A stretch of DNA of 64,000 nt from Paenibacillus spongiae (lineage in GTDB: Bacteria > Bacillota > Bacilli > Paenibacillales > Paenibacillaceae). The notes below the pieces were generated by a model. The model was given only the letters and a program-made list of their open reading frames with translations, was not told the DNA's origin and did no database searches. Within the stretch, counting starts at the first letter, position 1; each line of letters opens with the position of its first letter. The stretch lies in the NCBI RefSeq assembly GCF_024734895.1, contig NZ_CP091430.1, positions 3,180,501 to 3,244,500 of the forward strand, in the 5' to 3' direction. Made by a program: the position numbers and the translations under genes. Positions 8,734-16,554 of the stretch are shown here, piece after piece.

Positions 8734-9552
8734 ATGAAAAGTGAGCTTGTTTACAAGATTCCCAAAACGCTGCTAAATAAAGGTACGGGCTTTCTGGCTA
8801 ATTACAGCCATTCTCTCAATCCTTACGCCGGTTGTGCATTCGGCTGCTCCTACTGTTATGTTCGCCAGATGCCGGTGGCGACTTTCCGCAAGCAGGAATG
8901 GGGAACATGGGTCGATATTAAGCAAGAAGCAGCCGAGCTGCTTCGCAAAGAGCTTCATCGGGCTAAGGCTAAAGGGAAGGTTACGATATTCATGTCATCC
9001 AGTACTGACCCGTACCAGCCTGTCGAGCAGAAGGAGAGGGTCACCCGATCCTTATTAGAGGTCATGGTTGAAGATCCGCCTGATTTTCTGCTCGTGCAGA
9101 CCCGGAGTCCGCTTGTCCGAAGAGATATTGATCTGCTGCAGCAGCTTAAGGATCGGGTGCGGGTCAGTATGACTGTCGAGACGGACCGGGACGAGATCAG
9201 GAAACATTTTACGCCCGGTGCACCTCCGATCAAGGTAAGATTGCAGGCATTGCAGTTGCTGGCGGACGCGGGGGTGCCGGCTCAGGCCACCATCGCTCCA
9301 ATATTGCCTAGCAGCGAAGCGTTCCCCCATCTGCTGCTCCCCTTGGTCAGCCGTGTCTGCGTGGACGACTATTATATGGGCGACGGCAGCGGCGGCAAGC
9401 GGACGAGCCGGCTCGGCATGCATGTATTATACGAGCAGCTCGGCTTGTTAGAATGGTATGATCCGTCCGCCTACCGAATTGTGTATGACAGATTTCAACG
9501 CGTCTTTCCCGAAGGACAAGTTCTCCTTAGCCAGGAGGGCTTTGCTCCATAG
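8734..9552 (+). CDS. SPL-family radical SAM protein
   Basis: Radical S-adenosylmethionine enzyme of the spore-photoproduct-lyase-like group. The cluster motif sits in NPYAGCAFGCSYCYVRQ (CxxxCxYC variant near residues 34-41), followed by FMSSSTDPYQPVE, which is typical of these proteins. At 272 residues it is shorter than true SplB. The family includes DNA-repair enzymes and many members of unknown substrate, so direct repair is a possibility only. The ATG has no own ribosome site. The strong site 30 bp upstream serves two mini-ORFs, the second overlapping this ATG, which points to translational coupling. A terminator follows. Confidence 0.85.
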   Translation: MKSELVYKIPKTLLNKGTGFLANYSHSLNPYAGCAFGCSYCYVRQMPVATFRKQEWGTWVDIKQEAAELLRKELHRAKAKGKVTIFMSSSTDPYQPVEQKERVTRSLLEVMVEDPPDFLLVQTRSPLVRRDIDLLQQLKDRVRVSMTVETDRDEIRKHFTPGAPPIKVRLQALQLLADAGVPAQATIAPILPSSEAFPHLLLPLVSRVCVDDYYMGDGSGGKRTSRLGMHVLYEQLGLLEWYDPSAYRIVYDRFQRVFPEGQVLLSQEGFAP

Positions 9553-9596
9553 GAATTGATATGATTAGAGTGCCGGCAGCAGGTGAATACTATCAG

Positions 9597-9636
9597 GGAA
9601 CAGTCCTCCTTGAAGGATTGTTCCTTTTCTTCTCTT
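9597..9636 (+). terminator. Terminator after the radical SAM gene
   Basis: GGAACAGTCCT pairs with AGGATTGTTCC (one G-T pair), followed by a T-rich tract TTTTCTTCTCTT. Confidence 0.85.
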
Positions 9637-9716
9637 ATGTAAATTCTTGTATTCCTATTTAATGAATAAGAGGTTACAATTCGGATATCCCGTTTGATCG
9701 TTGAAGGAGGAATTAG

Positions 9717-11081
9717 GTGACGACTGGCAACCGTTTATATATTTCGGGGTATGTGCTTGCTATAGTGCTATCCGTAGCCGGCGAATTGATATGGCTGGGC
9801 GATCCGCTCCGATGGAGAGGACTATACTGGATCGACCAAATCCAGTGGCTGGAGCTCCTGCTGGTATTGATTCCGCTTCTATGGTTATTGGGAGCGCTCG
9901 CCGGACTTGTCACCGACCGCAGACCAAGCTGGCAGAAGCAGCTGCTGCGATGGCTGATCGTCTGCGGCAGCACGCTGGTTGCCGTATATCTCGTACGGGA
10001 TCCGTACTCGTTGATCACGAAACCGATTATTGCCGGAGGCACCTTGCTGCTGTCCTTGCTGGATATCGCCGTGGAAGAGAAGCAGCGAAGAGCGGGATGG
10101 CCGTGGAGAAGTACGACACTGCTAGCCGTTATCGTCATCGCAGGTGTTGTATTGTTCTGGCCGACCAGCTATGAAGTTACATCGCCTGGCTTTACGCTCA
10201 ATATGAATCGCTACGCAACTGTGGAAGACGGTGTGCCCAAAGGATCGATCGATGGCGTTCTCGTCATTGAACGGCCGGCGTTCCCGGTCGACTGGCTCTA
10301 TGCTTCCTTGCTTCCCCATGTGCAGCTGAAGAAGAGAGATACGAGCATCTCCATTGGCGAGATTCAACAGATCGTCCGTCAACAACGCGTTGGCGCCAAT
10401 CAGATCGGGAGTGCGGTAGCCTTTCAGAAATTGGGGATCGGGCGCGGGGTAATCCCCAGCGGCGTACAGGTTGTTAAGCTGATGCCGGAAAGTCCGAATT
10501 CCGGAATCATTGAACCCGGGGATATCATCGTAGCTATGAATGACAAGCCGATTGCATCTTTAGCCGAGCTAACCGAACGAATGAGCGGCGTTGAGCCAGG
10601 ATCTGCCGTACACGTAACACTCGTACGCAGCGAGCAAAAGCTTCCTGTAACCATGAAGACCATCGCCAGCGATGACGATCCGAATCGGGCGATCTTCGGA
10701 ATTCAAGTCGAGGATCATGTGCAGGTCGATCTCCCTAAGGATGTGCATTATCGCTCCTATCTCGTCTATCAGGGAGGACCTTCGCATGGAGCTGCTCTGG
10801 CCCTCACTATTATGGACCAGTTAAGGCCAGGCGGTGTAACCTATGGCAATCGGGTTGCGAGCACAGGTACGATTGACGCTAATGGCAATGTCGGTCCGAT
10901 CGGCGGAATCGAGCAAAAAGGCTTCACGGTTGAGCGAACGAATGCGGATGTTTTTTTCGTGCCGGCCGGACAGGAGGATGAAGCGCGCAAGGGGGCTTCC
11001 GACTTGAATATCGTACCGGTGCATACGCTGGACGAGATGCTGGAATGGCTGAAAGCCAATTCCAAGTGGAAGCGATCATGA
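9717..11081 (+). CDS. Membrane-anchored PDZ domain / Lon-type (S16) serine protease
   Basis: A 454-residue protease of the YlbL/SepM-like type. The N-terminal 150 residues hold about five hydrophobic segments, far more than the single anchor of YlbL. A PDZ domain covers about 235-320 (VQVVKLMPESPNSG, GDIIVAMNDKPI). The Lon catalytic domain is about 325-450, with the nucleophile Ser in GGPSHGAALALT and the Lys in GGIEQKGFTVER, the complete Ser-Lys dyad. GTG start with AAGGAGG 6 bp upstream. It has no AAA+ domain, so it cleaves without ATP, with the active site most likely outside the membrane. It probably processes a membrane or secreted substrate; the target is unknown. Confidence 0.88.
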   Translation: MTTGNRLYISGYVLAIVLSVAGELIWLGDPLRWRGLYWIDQIQWLELLLVLIPLLWLLGALAGLVTDRRPSWQKQLLRWLIVCGSTLVAVYLVRDPYSLITKPIIAGGTLLLSLLDIAVEEKQRRAGWPWRSTTLLAVIVIAGVVLFWPTSYEVTSPGFTLNMNRYATVEDGVPKGSIDGVLVIERPAFPVDWLYASLLPHVQLKKRDTSISIGEIQQIVRQQRVGANQIGSAVAFQKLGIGRGVIPSGVQVVKLMPESPNSGIIEPGDIIVAMNDKPIASLAELTERMSGVEPGSAVHVTLVRSEQKLPVTMKTIASDDDPNRAIFGIQVEDHVQVDLPKDVHYRSYLVYQGGPSHGAALALTIMDQLRPGGVTYGNRVASTGTIDANGNVGPIGGIEQKGFTVERTNADVFFVPAGQEDEARKGASDLNIVPVHTLDEMLEWLKANSKWKRS

Positions 11082-11569
11082 AGGCTTGCCGGGCGAATGG
11101 GTTAGAACGATGGAATAACGAACCTGTCTTAGGGAGAGGCGTATTAGACGGATGTTGAACGAGAAGCAGGTTCCGGACATGGGATCCCTAATTCTCGAAA
11201 TTGCTCTCGATTTCTGAATGATGCGGACATATGATCCGTTATTTGTATAAAATCAATAGATTTTGGTTCTTTTTTCGCAAATAAGGGCTGCTATGTCCAC
11301 ATAACTCAATAACCTCCAATATTTCATCCATAAGCGGATCTAATGTCCGATGGCTAAAGGGCGCACGTGCTGCAAGCCAAGAAACCGGTAGGCGAGAGCT
11401 GAGAAGGTGAAAAAGCGATTAAATGCGTCATCGGCGATCAGAATAATCATCTAGCTAGCAAGCCCGATCATTTTCATAAGTTCAAGGGAAGGAATTCAAG
11501 CCCATTAGGCACATCTATAGCACAAACGCAACCTTGTCAGGTTGCGTTTGCGCCTAGTAGGGCTTGTAT
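11082..11569. other. Gene-free region with GGACAT-type repeat motifs and a palindrome
   Basis: No gene is supported here. Several copies of a short motif GGACAT-NN-GATCC occur in either orientation (near 11174, 11224, 11310 and 11335), with related copies at 23670-23735. A perfect palindrome at 11523-11550 (CAAACGCAACC against GGTTGCGTTTG) stands just beyond the 3' end of the minus-strand ABC remnant and may be its old terminator, though it lacks a T-run. Confidence 0.6.
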
Positions 11570-11815
11570 TCAAGCGTGTTGAAATTGGGTTTGGTACAAT
11601 TTCGCGTATAAGCCGCCCAGGTAGAGAAGCTCCTGATGCGTACCGGTTTCAACGATTTCGCCTTGATCCAGCACGATAATTTTGTCGGCTCTTAGTATAG
11701 TGGATAGACGATGAGCGATGACCAGCGTGGTACATTCCTTCATTAATTCCTCCAGAGCAGCTTGCACATAAGACTCCGCTTGCGAGTCCAGATGAGCCGT
11801 TGCTTCATCAAGTTG
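11570..11815 (-). pseudogene. C-terminal remnant of an ABC exporter ATPase
   Basis: The reading frame starts abruptly at [10 protein letters not shown] (Walker B and D-loop) and continues through VIAHRLSTI (switch histidine) and [19 protein letters not shown] to a normal stop. The transmembrane domain, Walker A and signature motif are all missing, so it cannot work. The residues upstream of LDEATA (YCTQ) are not those of an ABC protein, which places the breakpoint near base 11815. It is the 3' stub of a deletion or insertion event, next to further damaged genes. Confidence 0.88.
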
Positions 11816-11826
11816 TGTACAATAAG

Positions 11827-11854
11827 AAACCCGATTCCACTGGGAATCGGGTTT
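11827..11854 (-). terminator. Hairpin terminator downstream of the small acidic protein gene
   Basis: AAACCCGATTCC pairs with GGGAATCGGGTTT around CAC. Read on the minus strand it is followed by CTTATT, a weak T-tract. It stands 22 bp after the stop of the 55-residue gene. Confidence 0.65.
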
Positions 11855-11875
11855 CGCTAACGCATCTATGGCAGG

Positions 11876-12043
11876 TTAGATTTCTTCTGCTTCTTCTTCA
11901 TTCTCATAAGACTGGTTCTCCGTAAAGACCTCAGCTGCTTCCTCCGCGGAAAATTCGGTATCATCCGCTCCAGGAACAGGCATCTTGTTCGCCTTTGTCG
12001 ACTGCACTTCCGCTTTGGTTGGCTGATTATCGCGATGGGACAT
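11876..12043 (-). CDS. Small acidic protein, weakly like YfhD-type sporulation-associated proteins
   Basis: A 55-residue protein starting MSHRDNQPTK and ending in a run rich in Glu (ENEEEAEEI). The ATG at 12043 is chosen because GAAGGAGGG stands 7 bp upstream; a longer frame upstream lacks such a site. The stretch GADDTEFSAEEAAE recalls the D-x-EFS-x-E-A pattern of YfhD-like small spore-former proteins, but the match is short and unverified. It is a single gene with its own terminator. No catalytic motif is present. Confidence 0.65.
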   Translation of the reverse strand: MSHRDNQPTKAEVQSTKANKMPVPGADDTEFSAEEAAEVFTENQSYENEEEAEEI

Positions 12044-12167
12044 CGTGAACCCTCCTTCATTATTTTCACAACAAGGGATAGTTTGCCACCCGATGAAAAT
12101 TTTATGCAGCATTTGTAGGCGAGTTTACATAGTATTGAAGTAGGCGACACAAGATAAGGGGGAATAG

Positions 12168-12580
12168 ATGAACAAAGGCAGGGGATTAATATCCATCAGC
12201 AAAATGAACGCATCCAAGAGCTTCTTGAAGCAAGCATTCAAATTACGGAGCATATGCATGAGAGCGGAATTACCCAGGAACAGGTCGAACAAATCAAGCA
12301 GGGGCTGCGCAATCAGGTCGATCGGATTTCCAACGGGGCTGGAATCACGTCAGAATTCAGCAGTGCTTTGGGCCAGCTGGAACAAACCGTGGAACAGCTT
12401 CGGCAGACGGAGGACGATTCCTACCGAATCGAAACGGACAATAATCCGGCTCGGTACGAGTCGCAATTTTTCGAGGATCAGCTGGAGCAATCGCAAGCAT
12501 ACCATCAGAAAATCGATTTCAAGAGCTTGGATAAAGTAAAGCGTAACTTGGAGAAGGTCCGCAATCTCATTAATGGGTGA
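12168..12580 (+). pseudogene. Small Gln/Glu-rich coiled-coil protein, apparently frameshifted near its start
   Basis: An ATG at 12168 sits behind AAGGGGG, the best start signal, but its frame soon reads as basic nonsense. From about base 12185 the neighbouring frame reads as coherent protein: INIHQQNER, ELLEASIQITEHMH, then GITQEQVEQIKQGLRNQVDRISNG and onward to KVRNLING at 12580. One extra G in the GGGG run at 12181-12184 would join the two into a protein of about 137 residues with amphipathic, Gln/Glu-rich helices. It is either a real frameshift or a sequencing error in the run. An alternative is initiation at ATG 12254 (108 residues), which has no ribosome site. Function unknown. Confidence 0.6.
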
Positions 12581-12611
12581 TCGTGAAAATAAGCGATAGA
12601 ATAGGAGCAGG

Positions 12612-12741
12612 ATGCTAAGGCGTTCTGCTCTTCTTCGTCTTGTGAAGACGCGTGGCCGTTCCGATACATTGGAGATTCCGGGCGGACAAGTGGAAGAAGG
12701 CGAGCCTCTCGACCAAGCCGTGATCAGAGAATGTCTGCGAC
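12612..12741 (+). pseudogene. NUDIX hydrolase fragment
   Basis: The frame shows LVKTRGRSDTLEIPGGQVEEGEPLDQAVIRE, an N-terminal part of a NUDIX box (G-x5-E-x7-R-E). The two catalytic Glu that should follow are Arg-Arg in CLRRHG. From there the frame no longer looks like a NUDIX protein, and a different coding frame (pentapeptide-like) takes over. The N-terminal 30 or so residues of the domain are also missing. It is a broken gene fused to the next one at about base 12735. Confidence 0.75.
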
Positions 12742-13123
12742 GGCATGGAAGGTTATCGAAGCCAAGCATGCCTGTTTCGATTATTCCCGGATCGAAGCGA
12801 GCGGTGCGGAGCATATGCACGTAGAAGATGTATCTCTTGCCGGAACCAAGATCGCGAATGCCAATATGAGCCTGCTCGAGATCGATGGTGCTCAGATGGG
12901 CGGCGCTTATATCCGTAACATTGGCATTCCGAAGGAAGGCGATCCGCATTATAATCCGGACACCGCCAAGCTTCCCATCCGGTTTGAGCATTGCGAGTTC
13001 AGAGGCGGGCAATTTGCCAACTGCGATCTAAGCAGCGTCGAGCTCGTGGATTGCGATGTGAGGGGAATGAAGATCAATGGATTTCTTGTGGAGGATGTAC
13101 TGAAACTTGCTTCGCAGAAATAG
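12731..13123 (+). pseudogene. Pentapeptide-repeat-like protein, 5' end lost by fusion to a NUDIX fragment
   Basis: A 130-residue frame with the stepped pattern of pentapeptide-like right-handed beta-helix proteins (VIEAKHACFDYSRIE, LAGTKIANANMSLLEIDGAQMGGAYIRNIG, FEHCEFRGGQFANCDLSSVELVDCDV). The ATG at 12731 has no ribosome site and lies inside the NUDIX frame, so the natural start seems to have been deleted. The homologous part is otherwise long and unbroken to a normal stop, followed by a terminator. The family function is unknown, and expression here is doubtful. Confidence 0.65.
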
Positions 13124-13181
13124 GTGATCTTCGAAACCGAAGCGACCGGTAGTTCCCTTAATATGAATAGGCTTGTATGTC

Positions 13182-13219
13182 AAAGTCTGCACCCCAGCGA
13201 GAGGGATGCAGACTTTTTT
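13182..13219 (+). terminator. Terminator after the pentapeptide-like gene
   Basis: AAAGTCTGCA pairs with TGCAGACTTT around a loop with CCC/GGG pairing, followed by TTTTTT. It can also serve the convergent DUF1657 gene. Confidence 0.85.
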
Positions 13220-13243
13220 GTTATGTTTGACGAACATGCATAA

Positions 13244-13450
13244 TTAAAAACCTTTGTATTGCGGTTCCTCATTCTCCAGCTGCTGAACACGAGATTGTAC
13301 CTGTTGTACGATTTGATCGGTTTGGCCAGCTGCATTGGTGAACAGCGTCTTGGCTTCTTGGTTCTCGGTTGCCAGAGCGAATTGCTCCAAGCTAGCCTGC
13401 GCGCTCTTCAACGAGGCGAGACATGTTTTGACATCAGAAGATACGGTCAT
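13244..13450 (-). CDS. DUF1657 domain protein
   Basis: A 68-residue helical protein: MTVSSDVKTCLASLKSAQ, SLEQFALATENQEAK, ending EEPQYKGF, the standard layout of DUF1657. ATG 13450 is chosen over a GTG two codons upstream because AAAGGAGG stands 7 bp before it. The same motif (FALTTDNQEAK) ends the DUF421 protein encoded divergently 220 bp away. DUF1657 proteins accompany SpoVA2-type operons that affect spore germination and heat resistance, so this is probably a forespore-expressed accessory protein. Its biochemical role is unknown. Confidence 0.88.
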   Translation of the reverse strand: MTVSSDVKTCLASLKSAQASLEQFALATENQEAKTLFTNAAGQTDQIVQQVQSRVQQLENEEPQYKGF

Positions 13451-13673
13451 ATTCACACCTCCTTTCCCTTAACCGCGCACGGTTAGAATCACAAAAAGTA
13501 ACTTCCCACATTGATGCGGATTGTATGCATGGCTGTTGATTTTACAGCAGTCCCAGCATCGTGCCAAAAATGATATTTCTTCACCGTTATGGCAATTGAT
13601 CGACCGTGTTGGTTTTGCAATTATGACGCACAATGATTGTATGATCTGACACGAATGGAGGAGGGATTCGATT

Positions 13674-14534
13674 TTGCCGGACTGGATTATGGTCGCCTTA
13701 CGTACCTTGTTAGCCGTGGTTGCCCTCTTTTTATTGACGAAATTGCTCGGGAAACGCCAAATATCCCAGCTGTCCTTCTTCGAGTACATCACGGGCATTA
13801 CGATCGGCAGCTTGGCCGCTTATATTTCGCTTGAAAGTGAACAGCAATGGTACTTGGGCATCATATCACTCGCTGTCTGGGTAGCAGTCTCGCTTGGCAT
13901 GGAGTTCCTGACGATGAAAAGTAAAATCATGCGCGACTTCATCGATGGCAAAGCAAGACTGCTGATTAAGGATGGCAAGGTGCTCGAAGATAATTTAATG
14001 AAGGAACGTCTGACGGCAGACGAGCTGATGGAACAGCTTCGCAGCAAGAACATTTTCAAGGTGGCCGATGTGGAATTCGCGCTTATTGAACCGAGCGGTG
14101 AAATCAATGTCCTGCCGACGCGTGACAACCAGCCTTTTACCCCGAAGCATCTGGGCATTACGGTCGGGCCGGAACAGGAACCTCAAGCTGTCATTATTGA
14201 CGGTAAAATGATGGATGAACCGCTGGCTACGATAGGGCGCAGCCGCGCTTGGTTGAATACCGAGCTTGAGAAAATCGGCGTGGCGATTGAAAATGTCTAT
14301 CTCGGACAAGTGGATACTTACGGTCAATTATATGTCGACTTATTCGACGATCAGATCAAGGTGCCGAAGCCGCAGGCCAAGGCAAGCCTTTATGCCACGT
14401 TGAAGAAATGCGAAGCGGATATTGAGTTGTTCGCGTTAACGACCGATAACCAAGAAGCCAAACAGATGTATGAAGAATGCTCGAAGAGATTGCAGCATGT
14501 GCTTGCCAATGTCAAACCATTATTGCATCGATAA
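13674..14534 (+). CDS. DUF421 (YetF-type) membrane protein with C-terminal DUF1657 domain
   Basis: A 286-residue protein with three N-terminal membrane segments (about 5-22, 35-52, 60-78). The DUF421 core follows (KAR LLIKDGKVLEDNLMKERLTADEL, NIFKVADVEFALIEPSGEINVL). The last 55 residues (QAKASLYATLKKCEADIE, FALTTDNQEAKQMYEE) are a DUF1657 domain fused on. TTG start with GGAGGAGGG upstream. It is the first gene of the spoVA2-type operon, with spoVAC starting 15 bp downstream. In the mobile spoVA2 element of bacilli the same partners occur, so it probably helps build the inner-membrane complex controlling dipicolinate movement in spores. Confidence 0.9.
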   Translation: MPDWIMVALRTLLAVVALFLLTKLLGKRQISQLSFFEYITGITIGSLAAYISLESEQQWYLGIISLAVWVAVSLGMEFLTMKSKIMRDFIDGKARLLIKDGKVLEDNLMKERLTADELMEQLRSKNIFKVADVEFALIEPSGEINVLPTRDNQPFTPKHLGITVGPEQEPQAVIIDGKMMDEPLATIGRSRAWLNTELEKIGVAIENVYLGQVDTYGQLYVDLFDDQIKVPKPQAKASLYATLKKCEADIELFALTTDNQEAKQMYEECSKRLQHVLANVKPLLHR

Positions 14535-14548
14535 GGAGGGAGCATCGT

Positions 14549-15034
14549 ATGTCCAGCAGCAAGAAGAAGAAATTAACGCCAGTTCAACAGGAATATCAAG
14601 AGCTCGCCAAGAAAAGGGAGCCTGCGCGGCCGATCTGGCAAAACTGCTTCCGGGCTTTCATTACGGGCGGTTTCATCTGTTTCATCGGCCAGTGCGTCTC
14701 CGAGATGTTTGTCCACTGGGCCGGCTTTGATGAAATCGAAGCAAGTAATCCGACTGTCGCCGTTATGATCTTGATCTCCGTTATTCTAACCTGTTTCGGC
14801 GTATACGATAAAATCGCCCAATGGGCTGGCGCCGGTTCGGCTGTCCCTGTAACCGGCTTTGCCAATACGATGGCATCGGCTGCGCTTGAGCACCGCAGCG
14901 AAGGCTTTGTTCTTGGCGTTGGCGGAAAGATGTTTAAGCTGTCCGGTCCGGTTATTGTGTTTGGTACGGTGGCGGCATTCTTCATCGGATTGCTGCACTG
15001 GATCTTCAATCCTGGTGAAGCTGGGGGGCATTAA
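14549..15034 (+). CDS. spoVAC: Stage V sporulation protein AC
   Basis: Membrane subunit of the spore dipicolinic acid channel; SpoVAC is known as a mechanosensitive-like channel of the forespore inner membrane. ATG 14549 (MSSSKKKKLTPVQQEYQ) follows AAGGAGGG at 8 bp; an in-frame upstream Met would overlap the previous gene. The 161-residue product has four hydrophobic segments and family motifs NCFRAFITGGFICFIGQ, GAGSAVPVTGFANTMASAALEHRSEG and GGKMFKLSGPVIVFG. spoVAD follows after 3 bp. The divergence and the DUF421 partner mark it as the SpoVA2 paralogue rather than the canonical SpoVA operon. Confidence 0.95.
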   Translation: MSSSKKKKLTPVQQEYQELAKKREPARPIWQNCFRAFITGGFICFIGQCVSEMFVHWAGFDEIEASNPTVAVMILISVILTCFGVYDKIAQWAGAGSAVPVTGFANTMASAALEHRSEGFVLGVGGKMFKLSGPVIVFGTVAAFFIGLLHWIFNPGEAGGH

Positions 15035-15037
15035 CGC

Positions 15038-16054
15038 ATGCTGAAAGGTCATCAAAGCTGGTTATTCGAGAAGCGCCCCTCAATCGGGGGTGCGGCTACA
15101 GTCGTCGGACCCTTCGAAGGGCAAGGCCCGCTCGCGAATGATTTTGATATTATACACGGGGATATCAGGCTCGGCCAGGACAGCTGGGAAGAGGCCGAGC
15201 GAACGTTATTGGAGGAAGCGGCAAAGCTGGCCATCGAGAATGCAGGTCTAACGAAGGATCAGGTCAACTTTCATCTTGGCGGCGATTTAATGAACCAAAT
15301 CATCAGCACCAGCTTCGCGGCAAGAACATTGACGATTCCGTATCTAGGCGTATTCGGCGCTTGCTCCACTTCGATGGAAAGCCTGGCAATAGCTGCGAAC
15401 CTGGTCAATTCAGGCTCTGCCAAGCATGTATTGGCCAGCGCATGCAGCCATAACGCGACCGCCGAGAAACAATTCCGTTATCCGACGGAATACGGCTCCC
15501 AGAAACCGCCTACGGCGCAATTCACGGTTACGGGAGCTGGAGCATGCGTGGTTGCCTCGCATAAGGAAGGGCCATTCGTAACATCGGCGACGATCGGCAG
15601 GGTGATCGATATGGGCATCGCCGACCCGTTCAATATGGGAGCAGCCATGGCTCCCGCAGCTGTAGATACGATAGAAGCCCACTTCCGCGATCTGCGCATC
15701 GGACCGGATCATTACGACCTGATTATTACGGGCGACTTGTCCAAGGTCGGTTACGAAATCGCCAGCGACCTGCTCCGTAAACATAATATCCCGATGCAGA
15801 AAACGGAATTTAAAGACTGCGGCATGATGATTTACGATTACGACAAGCAGACCGTCCAAGCCGGGGCGAGCGGTTGCGGCTGCTCAGCTGTCGTTACTTA
15901 TGGTCATCTGCTCAAGAAACTGCGCAATAATGAATTGAGCCGAATCCTGGTCGTGGCCACCGGGGCGCTTCTATCCCCCATCTCCTTTCAACAGGGTGAA
16001 AGCATTCCATGTATTGCGCATGCGGTATCAATTGAAAGCGGGGTGGAGCGATGA
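15038..16054 (+). CDS. spoVAD: Stage V sporulation protein AD
   Basis: A 338-residue thiolase-fold protein that in Bacillus binds dipicolinic acid and helps load it into the forespore. Family signatures include the start [34 protein letters not shown] at the pseudo-active site, [18 protein letters not shown], and [11 protein letters not shown] near the C-terminus. Length equals the usual value. Start ATG 15038 lies 3 bp after spoVAC, and its stop overlaps the spoVAE start (ATGA), so the three are translated together. Expression is expected in the forespore under SigG; I could not point to a convincing SigG promoter. Confidence 0.96.
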   Translation: MLKGHQSWLFEKRPSIGGAATVVGPFEGQGPLANDFDIIHGDIRLGQDSWEEAERTLLEEAAKLAIENAGLTKDQVNFHLGGDLMNQIISTSFAARTLTIPYLGVFGACSTSMESLAIAANLVNSGSAKHVLASACSHNATAEKQFRYPTEYGSQKPPTAQFTVTGAGACVVASHKEGPFVTSATIGRVIDMGIADPFNMGAAMAPAAVDTIEAHFRDLRIGPDHYDLIITGDLSKVGYEIASDLLRKHNIPMQKTEFKDCGMMIYDYDKQTVQAGASGCGCSAVVTYGHLLKKLRNNELSRILVVATGALLSPISFQQGESIPCIAHAVSIESGVER

Positions 16055-16401
16055 TCTTCTTGTGGGCTTTTGTTATTGGCGGAGCAATTTGCGTGTTCGG
16101 TCAAATATGCTTCGATGTGTTCAAGCTGACGCCCGCTCATACGATGACCTTACTCGTCGTGTTGGGGGCTGTGGCCGATGGCGTGGGACTATACGATCCC
16201 TTCATTAAATTCGCCGGAGCCGGCGCATCGGTTCCGATCACAAGTTTCGGTAACGCCCTTGTCCATGGGGCCATAGATGAGCTGCATAAGCATGGCGGAA
16301 TCGGCATTCTTACGGGCATATTCAAAGTAACCAGCGCCGGTATCTCCGCCGCAATCATCTTTTCCTTCCTGGCGGCCTTGTTTGTGAAGCCCAAAGGTTG
16401 A
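16051..16401 (+). CDS. spoVAE: Stage V sporulation protein AE (SpoVAEb type)
   Basis: A 116-residue membrane protein with four hydrophobic segments, related to Spo[22 protein letters not shown] mirrors the SpoVAC motif GAGSAVPVTGFANTMASAA. It closes the SpoVA2-type operon and should form part of the dipicolinate channel in the spore inner membrane. Its ATG overlaps the spoVAD stop. A terminator with a six-T run follows 57 bp later. Residues and length fit the family with no visible damage. Confidence 0.94.
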   Translation: MIFLWAFVIGGAICVFGQICFDVFKLTPAHTMTLLVVLGAVADGVGLYDPFIKFAGAGASVPITSFGNALVHGAIDELHKHGGIGILTGIFKVTSAGISAAIIFSFLAALFVKPKG

Positions 16402-16457
16402 GCTTACGCGATGGGGCAGGATTATTTCGTGAAACTTATCGTATTTGCACGACGCAG

Positions 16458-16491
16458 GACTGCAGCGAATGAACGCTTGCAGTCTTTTTTG
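16458..16491 (+). terminator. Terminator of the spoVA2-type operon
   Basis: GACTGCA pairs with TGCAGTC around a loop, followed by six T. Confidence 0.85.
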
Positions 16492-16522
16492 TTTGCTTCC
16501 TTCCGTTCATGTATCGTACAAG

Positions 16523-16554
16523 ATAAAGAAAAAGGAGCCCTGTTACAGGCTCCC
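16523..16554 (-). terminator. Minus-strand terminator without a clear gene
   Basis: Read on the minus strand, GGAGCC/GGCTCC forms a hairpin followed by TTTTTCTTTA. Confidence 0.7.

Noticed and set aside
13451-13673. SigG promoter for the spoVA2-type operon
   Set aside because: Expected biologically, but no pair of boxes near the consensus with proper spacing was convincing.
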